Positions 9,052 through 17,496 of a DNA stretch of 64,000 bases are shown in pieces. Position numbers and translations under genes: made by a program. The stretch comes from Methylomonas albis (GTDB taxonomy: Bacteria > Pseudomonadota > Gammaproteobacteria > Methylococcales > Methylomonadaceae). The notes under the pieces were generated by a model, which was not told the DNA's origin, ran no database searches, and worked only from the letters and a program-made list of their open reading frames with translations. Location: positions 1,302,001 to 1,366,000 of the forward strand of contig NZ_JACXSS010000001.1 in assembly GCF_014850955.1 (NCBI RefSeq), in the 5' to 3' direction. Position 1 is the first letter of the stretch. Each line of letters starts with the position of its first letter.

Positions 9052-9705
9052 ATGCATGCCGGATTTCCCTGTTTAATGCCGAATTTACAAAAAACCTTAC
9101 GCTTAGGCAGTAATGCCGCCATTGATGCAGGCGAGTTGCCGGCGGTGTTGGATAAAATCGAGGGCCGGCTGCTGGCCAGCGGTATGGCGGTAGCCTTGCG
9201 CCTCGGGTTTGGCTATTTGTTGCGCGATTGTCATCTGGATGCCGCTCAAGCCGCCAAGGCCCATGCTTTTTTCGAGGAAAACTTCGTGATTGTCGATCCC
9301 TTGGCACCGGGTGGCCGTCGTTATTACCAAGGCAAATTTCTGATCCGCACCAGCCGGCGCGGCGACGATATGAACGTGCTGCTCAGGTTTTGTCCCAATC
9401 CCGATTCACTGTATATCAAGACTCCATTCGGACAGGCGCTAAATTCGCTGGCGCTAGTCGATACGCAAGTGCTGACCGAAAGTCAGGCCGACCAAATTGA
9501 GAGCGATCCCAGCCGAGTGGATTTAGTGGTGCGCTTTAAGGACGTGCAATCCATCGTCGGTCTGCTGGGCCGTCCGGGCGTGGATATTGTCGGCTTGCTG
9601 CTGGAGAACCTGGTGCAACTGACCGGCCATGTCGGTCATTTGTTCAAATTGGGCGCAATCGCCACGGATATCCAGTTGTCCTTGGATATTCCCGACGCGG
9701 CCTGA
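9052..9705 (+). CDS. Unknown protein of the glycyl-radical operon, SCP2-like C-terminal half
   Basis: 217 aa; the start at ATG 9052 is set by AGGAG six bases upstream and 13 bp after the glycyl radical enzyme. I do not recognise the whole protein. The second half, with VDLVVRFKDVQSIVGLLG, a short helical stretch and a final GHLFKLGAIATDIQLSL strand, resembles the layout of SCP2 sterol-carrier domains (beta-rich sheet, helix, late gly-rich strand), which bind lipids or fatty acyl chains. This is a pattern impression, not a database result. No signal peptide or membrane helix. Its place between the enzyme and its activase suggests a substrate carrier or an assembly role. Confidence 0.7.
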   Translation: MHAGFPCLMPNLQKTLRLGSNAAIDAGELPAVLDKIEGRLLASGMAVALRLGFGYLLRDCHLDAAQAAKAHAFFEENFVIVDPLAPGGRRYYQGKFLIRTSRRGDDMNVLLRFCPNPDSLYIKTPFGQALNSLALVDTQVLTESQADQIESDPSRVDLVVRFKDVQSIVGLLGRPGVDIVGLLLENLVQLTGHVGHLFKLGAIATDIQLSLDIPDAA

Positions 9706-9720
9706 ACATGGAGCGCGAAG

Positions 9721-10617
9721 ATGGACAGCAAAGCCTACATCTTCGATATCAAACGCAACACCAGCGAAGATGGGCCAGGCATCCGTACCACGGTGTTTTT
9801 CAAAGGCTGTCCGCTGCGTTGCAGTTGGTGTCAAAACCCAGAAGGCATCGCTTCGGGGCCGTCCTTATCTTTTCGTGCCGAGTTATGCCATCCGGACGAC
9901 TGTGAGCTGCCTTGTATCAAAGCTTGTAAAGCCAAGGCCTTAACCCTGCAAGACCGGCAACTGCGGTTTGACAGGGAGCGTTGCGACCAATGCGGACGCT
10001 GTGCGACGGTGTGCTCGCGGCATGCCCTGGAACAGGTTGGTCTATGGCTGGGTGTGGACGAGCTGTTTTATCGAGTGGCCATCGATAAGCCATTTTTCGA
10101 CGCTACTGGCGGTGGCGTTACTGCATCCGGCGGTGAATGCACTATGCAGATGAATTTCCTACACGAATTTTTCAAAAAACTGAAAGCCACCGGCATTCAT
10201 ACCGCCATCGAAACCAACGGCATGTTTAATTTTGGCCGGTTCTCACGTTTGTTGTTACCGTGGCTGGATTTGATTTATTTCGACCTAAAATTGATAGACG
10301 AAGCCGCCAGCATTCTGCACACCGGTCATTCCAATCGGCCGATTTTGGATAATCTGCGGCGTCTGGCCGAGATTGCCAAAATCCCGGTTGAAGTGCGGAT
10401 TCCGCTGATTCCCGGCATTACCGCCACCGAGGCCAATCTGCAAGGGCTAGCCGTTTTTTTGCGCGACCTAGGCATCAAGCAGGTTAACGTCCTACCTTAT
10501 AACCCTCTGTGGCTCGATAAATTGCAGCGTTTTGGCGTCGATACCGAGTATCGGCACGACGCCTTTATGAGCGATGCCCAAATTAAGCACTGCATCGAGA
10601 GTATGCAAAACGCTTGA
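9721..10617 (+). CDS. Glycyl-radical enzyme activating enzyme (radical SAM)
   Basis: A 298-aa radical SAM protein. The N-terminal site is C30-PLR-C34-SW-C37, the CX3CX2C motif that binds the SAM-cleaving 4Fe-4S cluster. Inserted after it is a ferredoxin-like region with two further cysteine sets (Cys56, 61, 65, 69 and Cys88, 91, 94, 98), as in activases of dehydratase-type glycyl radical enzymes but not in PflA. GGGVTASGGEC is the SAM-binding GGE region and IETNGMF follows. The enzyme would abstract hydrogen from Gly954 of the first gene of the operon. GGAG eight bases before ATG 9721 supports the start. It lies 15 bp after the preceding gene. Confidence 0.95.
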   Translation: MDSKAYIFDIKRNTSEDGPGIRTTVFFKGCPLRCSWCQNPEGIASGPSLSFRAELCHPDDCELPCIKACKAKALTLQDRQLRFDRERCDQCGRCATVCSRHALEQVGLWLGVDELFYRVAIDKPFFDATGGGVTASGGECTMQMNFLHEFFKKLKATGIHTAIETNGMFNFGRFSRLLLPWLDLIYFDLKLIDEAASILHTGHSNRPILDNLRRLAEIAKIPVEVRIPLIPGITATEANLQGLAVFLRDLGIKQVNVLPYNPLWLDKLQRFGVDTEYRHDAFMSDAQIKHCIESMQNA

Positions 10618-10634
10618 ACTCAAGGAGAGTCATC

Positions 10635-11693
10635 ATGCAAACCGATTTCCATCACGCCGTTACCTATGTCGTCGCCCGTACCGCCGGATTCGTTCACCAG
10701 GAGGCCGACATCATTGCTTATTCGGCGCAATATGTGGACGACGCCGTCAGCGAAGGTGTCGTGCATTTCGACAACGACGCCTTTTATGCGCGGATTCATT
10801 CCTCGCATAAAAGCACCGATGTCGGTAATTTAAACAATGATTACAACCACTTGATCTGGTTGCCGTTCCATTTTCTGCCGGGTAACGGCGGCAAAGGTCC
10901 GGGCGAAGATCCGGAAGGCACGTTTATCCAAAAAATCGTCTGCCTGCCGGATAGTCCGCCGGCCAAGGAGATGGTGCAGGCGGCAGTCAATGATAAAGGC
11001 AAACCTTACAGCTTGCATCGACTGGGGATTGCCTTGCATGTGTATGCCGATACTTGGTCGCACCAAGGTTTCGCCGGGGTAATTCACGAAATCAACAACG
11101 TCGAACATGCCAGGGAACTAAAGAGCTCTGGCATGTATAGCCAACAGCTGCAGCATGTGCTTGAGGATATTCTGGATGACGTGATTCCACCGCTGGGACA
11201 TGGCCGTGCCAAGAACTTTCCGGATCTGCCGTTTTTACATTGGCAATATAAGAACGGTCGCGGTGTCTGGATAGATCGGGATAACGCCTCGGATTTCTGC
11301 ACGGCGGCGGACGCGATGTGTAAAGTCATGCAGCAATATCTGGGCAAAGCGCAGAGTGGATTGCCGGTTGCCGACCAAACCCTGCTGCAAAAAATCTTCC
11401 TTGATTTAAAGATTAAGGAAGACAAAGCCCGCCATGCCAAATGGCTGGAGATCGTCAAGAAAGGCTTCAATGGCGAAAAATTCAGCTTCGGTACGGCCGA
11501 GATCAGCTATGCCGCCGAAGGCGCCAATTCCTGGAAGGAAATAGCTTTGGGCAGTAGTTGGGATATGCGCGTGCACCAATACACGCCGGCATTTTTGGGC
11601 AGCAACTGGAAGTTGTTTCACGACGCCCTGCAATTGCATCGTTTGACAGTGCTGCACGATATTTTGCCCAAATACGGTATTTGTGCGGGCTGA
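10635..11693 (+). CDS. DUF6765-like histidine-rich protein
   Basis: 352 aa from ATG 10635, preceded by AAGGAGAG; an earlier in-frame start at 10614 overlaps the activase end and lacks a ribosome site. The protein begins with a conserved-looking MQTDFHHAVTYVVARTAGF and has IAYSAQYVDDAV, SLHRLGIALHVYADTWSHQGF and HRLTVLHDILPKYG. The HVYADTWSH element recalls the His-Asp-His pattern of zinc-dependent phospholipase C-like helical proteins. From memory it fits the uncharacterised DUF6765 family. No signal peptide or membrane segment, so it should be cytoplasmic. With the lipase-like gene downstream it suggests a lipid or phospholipid-related role, but no reaction can be claimed. Confidence 0.75.
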   Translation: MQTDFHHAVTYVVARTAGFVHQEADIIAYSAQYVDDAVSEGVVHFDNDAFYARIHSSHKSTDVGNLNNDYNHLIWLPFHFLPGNGGKGPGEDPEGTFIQKIVCLPDSPPAKEMVQAAVNDKGKPYSLHRLGIALHVYADTWSHQGFAGVIHEINNVEHARELKSSGMYSQQLQHVLEDILDDVIPPLGHGRAKNFPDLPFLHWQYKNGRGVWIDRDNASDFCTAADAMCKVMQQYLGKAQSGLPVADQTLLQKIFLDLKIKEDKARHAKWLEIVKKGFNGEKFSFGTAEISYAAEGANSWKEIALGSSWDMRVHQYTPAFLGSNWKLFHDALQLHRLTVLHDILPKYGICAG

Positions 11694-11715
11694 GCCGATA
11701 AACAGGAGATTAAAC

Positions 11716-12579
11716 ATGAATGCCAAACCCGAATCCGATCTAGCGTGCCGGACTCTGTATCCCATCGTGTTGCTGCACGGCGTCGGTTACCGCGACGACA
11801 TGCTGATGTTAAATTCCTGGGGGCGGATTCCCAAAGTACTGGAAGCTGCCGGCGCAAAGATTTTTCAGGGCGGCCTGGACGCCTGGAATAGCCATGAAAC
11901 CAGCGCGATTGCCCTGAAGCCCAATATTGAACAGGTACTCACCGAAACCGGCGCAGCCAAGGTCAATATCGTCGCCCATTCCAAGGGTGGCCTGGAAGCG
12001 CGTTACCTGATATCCAAGCTGGATATGGCCGATAAGGTCGCCAGTCTGACGACGATTTGCACACCGCATCATGGTTCGGCCGTGGCGGATTTGGTGGCCG
12101 GCGACATTCCCGATACGCAAAACGTGCTGAGCGTAAATTTCTTCAAACGTCTGGCGCAGCGATTGGGGTTCGGCGCGATGGACATTCTGGCCAGAATCAC
12201 CGGCGACAAAAGCCCACAAGCCGGCCTGGCCATCAGACAGCTGACACGCGCTTATCTGGCGGAATTTAATCAACAAGTAACGGATGCGCCCGGCGTCTAC
12301 TACCAAAGCTACGGCAGCATGATGCGCCGGGCTATCGACGATCCGATGTTTGCCGCCACGCAGGTTTTGCTGAAGCAGATAGAAGGCGAAAACGATGGCA
12401 TGGTCTCCACCCAGTCCTGCCAATGGGGCAGATTTCGCGGTTTGATCGGCGCCAGCAATCCGGACAAAGGTTTGTCGCATGGCGACTTGGTCGACTATCG
12501 CGGCTTCCTGCTGACGCATTTCGATGTCCCGGCAGCGTATCTCGACATAGTCAAAGACTTAAAACAACAAGGCTTTTAA
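11716..12579 (+). CDS. Alpha/beta-hydrolase, bacterial lipase family I-like
   Basis: 287 aa from ATG 11716, with AGGAGA upstream. The order of motifs is that of true bacterial triacylglycerol lipases: YPIVLLHGVGY (oxyanion HG), GAAKVNIVAHSKGGLEARY (nucleophile elbow A-H-S-K-G, the Ser being catalytic, with Ala instead of the first Gly), then LTTICTPHHGSAVADLV. The later acidic residue and a GLSHGDLVDYRGF stretch supply candidate Asp and His. Unlike secreted family I lipases there is no signal peptide, so the protein appears cytoplasmic. It may hydrolyse or transfer an acyl ester in the pathway of the glycyl radical enzyme. 22 bp after the preceding gene. Confidence 0.85.
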   Translation: MNAKPESDLACRTLYPIVLLHGVGYRDDMLMLNSWGRIPKVLEAAGAKIFQGGLDAWNSHETSAIALKPNIEQVLTETGAAKVNIVAHSKGGLEARYLISKLDMADKVASLTTICTPHHGSAVADLVAGDIPDTQNVLSVNFFKRLAQRLGFGAMDILARITGDKSPQAGLAIRQLTRAYLAEFNQQVTDAPGVYYQSYGSMMRRAIDDPMFAATQVLLKQIEGENDGMVSTQSCQWGRFRGLIGASNPDKGLSHGDLVDYRGFLLTHFDVPAAYLDIVKDLKQQGF

Positions 12580-12638
12580 ACGGCGGGATTTTATGTCCCA
12601 GCCTAAGCCAACAATATAACCATCACAGGGGATGGACC

Positions 12639-15026
12639 ATGAACAATTATCTAAACGTCGCCAATTTCCCAAGTGCGTCAGAGGATGAAAGGCAAGCGTT
12701 GGGCAGCGCTCTCGACGCCATTCTGACCAACGATTTCAAAGCCGGAGCGTTACCGATGCTCGGCAGTTATCGGAAGATTTTGGGGGACAATCTCCGCCGC
12801 GAGGAATGGGAGGCTATCCACGAAAAGCTGCTGACTTTATTTAAATGCGGCACGAGCACGCCACTGGACGGCCCGATGATCGGTGTGTCGATGTCGATTC
12901 GCGATAGTGATTATTTCAAGGAAGCCGCCAAGAAACACGGCGAAAATCGTTCTATGCTGGCGCATCTGGAATGGATGGCGACCTTATGGAATGTCACTTA
13001 CGCCAGCACCGGTTTATGGATGGGCAAAACCTTTGAGCCGGTGACTAAAGAGGTATTCGCCGCCAAATGCGGTCACGACCCGGTGGCGAGTTTTGCTTAC
13101 GATCCGGACGTGGCCCGTATCGGTCGGAATTTTTTCCGCGACCCGGACGACCCCAATTTTATTCAAAGCTTGGGTATGCCAGTGCTGACACAGTTCTGGA
13201 ATTTAAAAGACCGGCCTTTGGATACCAAGGCTCAGGGCTTCGATAGCCAATTGCTGGCCGAAAATCTGGCCAAGGAAAAAGCCATTCCGTATGTGAAAAC
13301 CGGCGGGATTTTCCTGGCTTCGCCTGGCAAGTCGGTGGTTGGCGACATGGCCGGCAAAGCCGTGTATCAGCTTAATTATCGATGGCATGACCTCCATCCG
13401 GCATTCCCGATGACGCGGCTAATCGATGAGTTGGTGCAGATCGATGACGGCATCTATTTGGGGCAGTTGGTGATGGCCACTCACCATTACAGTATGGGTA
13501 CTTTGCAGATACCTTTGTTTGGCGATCATCCGCCGGAGTGGGAGTTGGGCGCAGCGTACACGGGTGATAACTCGATAGATTACGGTTATCAAAATAACGG
13601 CTTCTTTTTGATGATAGATACCGCTCGCGCCAGGGAAGCATTCGCCGACGCAGCCTTTCCTAACCTGCGGCCTAGGCCCGGTGAGCGCGGCTGGAAGGAA
13701 TTGGGTTACGACAAACCCGTGCCGGCCAAAGCGGGTGCCGTTCCGGACAGCGTGGATTGGGCCTGTGGTTGGCGTGACGACCCGGTGTTGCAGCGTAAAT
13801 TCACGACATTTTGCCTGGAAGCGTCGCCAAAAAGTGATGATGGCGATGTGCGTGAATTGCTGCAGCCAGGCGAATCGATTTTGCAAATGTTGCAAAGCCA
13901 GCAAGGCAAAATTTCTGCGGCCAGTGGTTTTGACGATCATCTTCGGCATTTTGAAGTGCTGAATCGGCTGTTTCGTTGCGGCGTTGCGCCGCGCATTGTC
14001 GATGGCGTGTTTCAAGGCCAGGGTAGGGGCTATAACACTCGCTTCGATGCGCCCGAAGCGCGTGACTGGTATGGAAGTGGCGATCCGTGCCAGGGTTTCG
14101 ACTATTATCATGGCGCCACGTTGAATGTGCATTGGGGCTTTGGCGATAGTTTTATTGCCAACATCGCCCGATCTTTGCAGGAACACGGCATGATTCCAGC
14201 CGCCCTGGCTGATAAGCTGCAAAACGATCCGCGCGCGCCCAATTTGCTGAACGCGGTATGGGCCAATATCGGCCGATTTATTTTTCCGTGGGCGGGTAAA
14301 TCGTTCGAACGTATCAGCGGTCGCAAGTTGAGCATGCTGCTGGATGAGAGCGACGACTTAGCCCGGCGCTATCCCGAACGGGTCGCAGCGCTAAAAGCTC
14401 ATCCGGCCAGTTTTCCGCATTACGCCTTGGTCGAGAAAAACCGCGAGCATTATTGGCCAGAGCCGGGCGTTTACGCCGAGCATCTAAGCAGCGGTAGTTG
14501 GGACCAGGGTATGTCTAAAACCGACAAGGCCTTTTGGGAACGGGAAGCCGCCGAACATTGGGTGTTTGGCAATAACATCCAGGATTCGCGCATTCTGGTC
14601 ACCGACGCCTTGTTCCGGGTATTGGATATGAATTACCACCCGCCGTTGCCGTCCATACAGCAATTAGCCGATTCCGGACCGTCGCCGTTCGTCAGGCAGG
14701 GCTATAGCTTTTTGGGCGTGGATGATAGGGAATCGATTTTGCCGATGAATAACGGCCCGGAAGCCGCTAAGAAAGTATTCCAGTTTCATTACCGCTATCC
14801 GCTGATTGGTGGCCCGGCGCCTATCGGCACCTGCCTGGACGAACTGGTGGAAATCGCGGAAGGCTTGTTCCTGGGACAACTGATTTATGCCACAGACTTG
14901 CTGGTGCCGTTTCACTCGGCCACCGATCCGGCGGAATATCAGTACCAATTATTCGGCTATTTTCTGTTGTTGGATAACACCTGGGAGCAACATCGGCAGG
15001 CGATAGGCTTTGATGTAAACATTTAA
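12639..15026 (+). CDS. Large unrecognised protein with internal duplication
   Basis: 795 aa from ATG 12639, with CAGGGGATG upstream; longer upstream frames run into the lipase gene. I do not recognise the family. Residues about 243-327 (YQLNYRW, RLIDELVQIDDGIYLGQLV, ending NNGFFLMID) and about 714-778 (FQFHYRY, CLDELVEIAEGLFLGQLI, ending FGYFLLLD) are clearly related, indicating an internal duplication of a roughly 70-85-residue beta-rich unit with a DELV-I-G-LGQL core. The middle is rich in aromatic residues and His (WGFGDSFIANI, HHYSMGTLQIPLFG). No signal peptide, membrane helix or cofactor motif was found. As the last gene of the operon it may be a partner enzyme or a lipid-binding protein. 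Confidence 0.85.
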   Translation: MNNYLNVANFPSASEDERQALGSALDAILTNDFKAGALPMLGSYRKILGDNLRREEWEAIHEKLLTLFKCGTSTPLDGPMIGVSMSIRDSDYFKEAAKKHGENRSMLAHLEWMATLWNVTYASTGLWMGKTFEPVTKEVFAAKCGHDPVASFAYDPDVARIGRNFFRDPDDPNFIQSLGMPVLTQFWNLKDRPLDTKAQGFDSQLLAENLAKEKAIPYVKTGGIFLASPGKSVVGDMAGKAVYQLNYRWHDLHPAFPMTRLIDELVQIDDGIYLGQLVMATHHYSMGTLQIPLFGDHPPEWELGAAYTGDNSIDYGYQNNGFFLMIDTARAREAFADAAFPNLRPRPGERGWKELGYDKPVPAKAGAVPDSVDWACGWRDDPVLQRKFTTFCLEASPKSDDGDVRELLQPGESILQMLQSQQGKISAASGFDDHLRHFEVLNRLFRCGVAPRIVDGVFQGQGRGYNTRFDAPEARDWYGSGDPCQGFDYYHGATLNVHWGFGDSFIANIARSLQEHGMIPAALADKLQNDPRAPNLLNAVWANIGRFIFPWAGKSFERISGRKLSMLLDESDDLARRYPERVAALKAHPASFPHYALVEKNREHYWPEPGVYAEHLSSGSWDQGMSKTDKAFWEREAAEHWVFGNNIQDSRILVTDALFRVLDMNYHPPLPSIQQLADSGPSPFVRQGYSFLGVDDRESILPMNNGPEAAKKVFQFHYRYPLIGGPAPIGTCLDELVEIAEGLFLGQLIYATDLLVPFHSATDPAEYQYQLFGYFLLLDNTWEQHRQAIGFDVNI

Positions 15027-15115
15027 GCGTGCGGTATATTTCGGCTTATTGGTTTTATCAGCGGGGGGGGGTAAGTGTTTAGCTGTGGACGGATCGGATC
15101 TGTCGGCTAGCCTAG

Positions 15116-15138
15116 GGGGCTCTCTTTGGGAGAGTCCC
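15116..15138 (+). terminator. Hairpin after the glycyl-radical operon
   Basis: A 9-bp stem, GGGGCTCTC with GAGAGTCCC (one G-T pair), around TTTGG, followed by only a short T stretch. It lies between two convergent genes and could end transcription from the left. A run of nine or ten G at about 15062 precedes it. Confidence 0.5.
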
Positions 15139-15175
15139 TTTGATGGCTGTCTATTGGACAGGCTGGCCTTGACGA

Positions 15176-15700
15176 TTAGCGTTTTTCGTCATTCTCTTCG
15201 CCAATTTCCCATTCCTCAATTGCGGTTTCGATTATTTTGCCGCTGGCGGCGTCGACTTCGATTTTGGTTTCTAAACCTTTGTCGTTGACGATGTCGAATT
15301 CATAAGACGAGCCGCCGTTTTCCTCGACTTCGTATTCGACTTCCTCAATCTTGCCGGGGTTGGCTTTTAGCGCAATCGCAGCCGCATCTTCTTCGGTGAC
15401 TTTGACATTCTTTTTGAAGGCCTGGCTATTGGGGTCGGACACCTCTGATTCTTTTTCAGTCAGCTTGCCGCTGTCGGCATCGCACATGAACTCCCATTCC
15501 TGGCGGTTGTTGTCGCGCAGTTCCAATTCATAAGCGCCTTTGCCGGAGACAGTTAGTTTTTCCAACTTGATTAGCTCTCCGGCCTTGTCTTTTTTAGCCG
15601 CCTGAATGCAATTTTCCAGCCCTTGATCTGCCGCGACGGCAAGCCCGGACAAAGCCCCAAAACTGGCCAATATAGATAATGTTAATAATGACTTTTTCAT
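15176..15700 (-). CDS. Exported PepSY-domain protein
   Basis: 174 aa with a classical signal peptide (residues 1-23, cut after AVAA) and a very acidic mature part. Two PepSY-like units are visible: the first around residues 25-85 ends with MCDADSGKL, the second around 100-165 contains EEDAAAIALKANPGKIEEVEYE, SSYEFDIVNDKG and VDAASGKIIE. The repeated D-A-SGK end is typical of the family. PepSY proteins sit in the periplasm and are thought to modulate peptidases or bind other components; the precise role is unknown. A LuxR-type regulator gene is 44 bp upstream on the same strand and may be transcribed with it. Confidence 0.88.
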   Translation of the reverse strand: MKKSLLTLSILASFGALSGLAVAADQGLENCIQAAKKDKAGELIKLEKLTVSGKGAYELELRDNNRQEWEFMCDADSGKLTEKESEVSDPNSQAFKKNVKVTEEDAAAIALKANPGKIEEVEYEVEENGGSSYEFDIVNDKGLETKIEVDAASGKIIETAIEEWEIGEENDEKR

Positions 15701-15744
15701 AAGTTACCTCGCAAAAAAAAGGAAAAATTCCCGAATATCAGGAA

Positions 15745-16425
15745 TCATACGCCTTTATGGATAATCAATCCATGGGCATTGGCAAATTTTGTCAGCTTTT
15801 CCCGACTGTCAATTGCCAGTTTCAGCCTGATTTGGGTTTGGCAATTGGAGACGGTTTTACTGCTGATGCCCAGTTGCAGCGCTATGGTTTGCAATGAACA
15901 GCCTTCAGCTAACAGACAAAACACATCAAACTCGCGGGAACTTAGCGAAATAAACGGATCAAGTTGTTTTTTGATTTGTCGCATGGCCAATAGCTGCGCG
16001 ATGTCTTGATCCAGGTAATAGTCACCTTGCACAAGCTTGCGGATGATCTCGGCCAACTTCACCGCGTCGGGAAGCGCTGCCAACAAACCTGTCACACCGG
16101 CCTGCATATAACTTACGGCATGGGCGCTGGAATGGCGAAGCAAGACCACAAATTTACTGGAGGGTGCAATGGCTTTTATTTGATCGATCAGGTTCAGATT
16201 GTCCTGCAAGGCCGCCTCTCCATCGATCATGGCTAGGTCTAAAGCCGCGAAATTCACCGGTTCCGCAGTATTTGGCTCCGTTGTCATGACGACAATACCT
16301 TGTTTCTCCAGTTCTTCCGGATTAAGGCTAATTTCTGCAAACCCTGGTGCGGGTAGCAATAGTCTGATGACTGACACGATATCTTGCCTATTGTCTAAAT
16401 GGGTGTAATTGCAAATCCAAGCCAT
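15745..16425 (-). CDS. LuxR/NarL-type response regulator with atypical receiver
   Basis: 226 aa. The C-terminal helix-turn-helix (about 158-220) is a standard GerE/LuxR domain: LSSREFDVFCLLAEGCSLQTIA, then SSKTVSNCQTQIRLKL. The N-terminal part follows the receiver fold, with LAMIDGEAAL possibly holding the phospho-acceptor Asp and SKFVVLLRHSSAH in place of beta-4, but the acidic pair and the Lys are not obvious. It may be a phosphorylation-independent pseudo-receiver. The target is unknown; the PepSY gene downstream and the PilZ protein upstream on the same strand are candidates for the same physiology. Confidence 0.88.
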   Translation of the reverse strand: MAWICNYTHLDNRQDIVSVIRLLLPAPGFAEISLNPEELEKQGIVVMTTEPNTAEPVNFAALDLAMIDGEAALQDNLNLIDQIKAIAPSSKFVVLLRHSSAHAVSYMQAGVTGLLAALPDAVKLAEIIRKLVQGDYYLDQDIAQLLAMRQIKKQLDPFISLSSREFDVFCLLAEGCSLQTIALQLGISSKTVSNCQTQIRLKLAIDSREKLTKFANAHGLIIHKGV

Positions 16426-16547
16426 TGTGGTGCAGAAGGCATTGTTCTCTCTGGCGTCAATGGCTACCGATGCACTCGCCTTTTGATTGGGGGTTTGGGC
16501 CTAGCCGTCGTTGGAGCTTAACAGAAACAGGGCGTTTTAACGCCGAT

Positions 16548-17297
16548 CTAACGACTATCGATGTTTTTCAGCATTCGTTCGATGGACTGCATGTAGATCT
16601 GCACGCTGCTTTCAAAAGCCGGCGAAATGGCGGTAAATTGAAAACCTATCCGGTGGGCGGTCGTTATAGTGCTGGTTTTGACATCGATACTGTATTTGGC
16701 TCGTAGCCCGATATCGGCATGATGATGTTCGTGGTCGTGCAGAAATAAAGTGCAATTGCCGGGCTCGATAGAGACTAAATCCGGCTGTAACTCATGGTCG
16801 GGATTCAATAAGGCCAGTCCGCACAAGCTAATATCCATCAATTTGAAGTCTTTTACGATAGATGTTGGTAGGCCATTTGCGTCGGTTAGGCTAAAGCCAA
16901 ATTGACAATAAGTGCCGACGTGCGATTGCGGCACTTTTACCCGATAATAATTGCGCCGCTGCCGCCAATACAGTCTATCCGGCAGAGGCATCATCAACAC
17001 TGCTCCTTGCTCATTCCGCACCAGTTTGATGTTTACGCCTTGAAAAGCTGCTTCAATCCCGTCGACCTGAGTGAGGAAATGCACGCGCTTGGTCAATAAC
17101 AAGCGATCCGTCAATTCCTGGGTGGGCGCAACGTCTATCGCCAATACATTATGCTTAAGGTCGATTTGCACAATCGCGGTTAAAAACGATTGATTGTTAA
17201 CGCCGTAGCGAGCGGACAAAATGCAATTGCGTTGCTGAATTTCCGTTAGGTAATTAACAATCTGTTTTTGATTAAAAATCGCGAAATCGTCTTCCAT
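16548..17297 (-). CDS. ycgR: YcgR-like flagellar brake protein (PilZ domain)
   Basis: 249 aa with the two-domain layout of YcgR: an N-terminal YcgR-type barrel (about 10-110, starting with IFNQKQIVNYLTEIQQRN) and a C-terminal PilZ domain. The PilZ c-di-GMP signature is present: RRNYYRVKVP supplies the RxxxR arginines and DISLCGLAL the (D/N)xSxxG turn. In enterobacteria the c-di-GMP-bound form slows flagellar rotation by contacting the motor; a similar role is likely but not shown. Its 5' end and leader were duplicated to 18.6 kb, where a truncated copy remains. Confidence 0.85.
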   Translation of the reverse strand: MEDDFAIFNQKQIVNYLTEIQQRNCILSARYGVNNQSFLTAIVQIDLKHNVLAIDVAPTQELTDRLLLTKRVHFLTQVDGIEAAFQGVNIKLVRNEQGAVLMMPLPDRLYWRQRRNYYRVKVPQSHVGTYCQFGFSLTDANGLPTSIVKDFKLMDISLCGLALLNPDHELQPDLVSIEPGNCTLFLHDHEHHHADIGLRAKYSIDVKTSTITTAHRIGFQFTAISPAFESSVQIYMQSIERMLKNIDSR

Positions 17298-17370
17298 CGA
17301 TCATTGTCATCGGTTTGTAAATATTCGGAAAATATAGGTTAAAAACCGGATTGTTGCTGGCGGGAATAAG
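17131..17370. repeat. Source copy of a 240-bp duplication (5' end and leader of ycgR)
   Basis: This segment covers the first ~55 codons and the upstream leader of the YcgR gene. It is closely similar, at roughly 80 percent by eye, to 18625-18867, including the leader words GCGGAAAATATAGGTTAAA-like and CCGGATTGTTGCTGGC. The two copies are in the same orientation and about 1.5 kb apart, with the roadblock and protoglobin genes between them. Confidence 0.85.
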
Positions 17371-17496
17371 GACGGGGTTAAGCTTTTTAGTGCGGGGAAG
17401 TTTAGATCTAGTTGCTGCGACGCCGGATGCGGAAAACAGTATGTCTGGTGGTAAGGTCGAGGTGACGGGCGTAATCCCGTCACTCCAATTCAATCT

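Noticed and set aside
8478-9122. Long antisense frame over the glycyl radical enzyme gene
   Set aside because: It is a codon-usage shadow of a GC-rich gene with intact family motifs on the plus strand.
15049-15288. 79-codon plus-strand frame after the glycyl-radical operon
   Set aside because: Starts at a poor position, runs through a G-tract and a hairpin, and overlaps the well-supported PepSY gene on the other strand.
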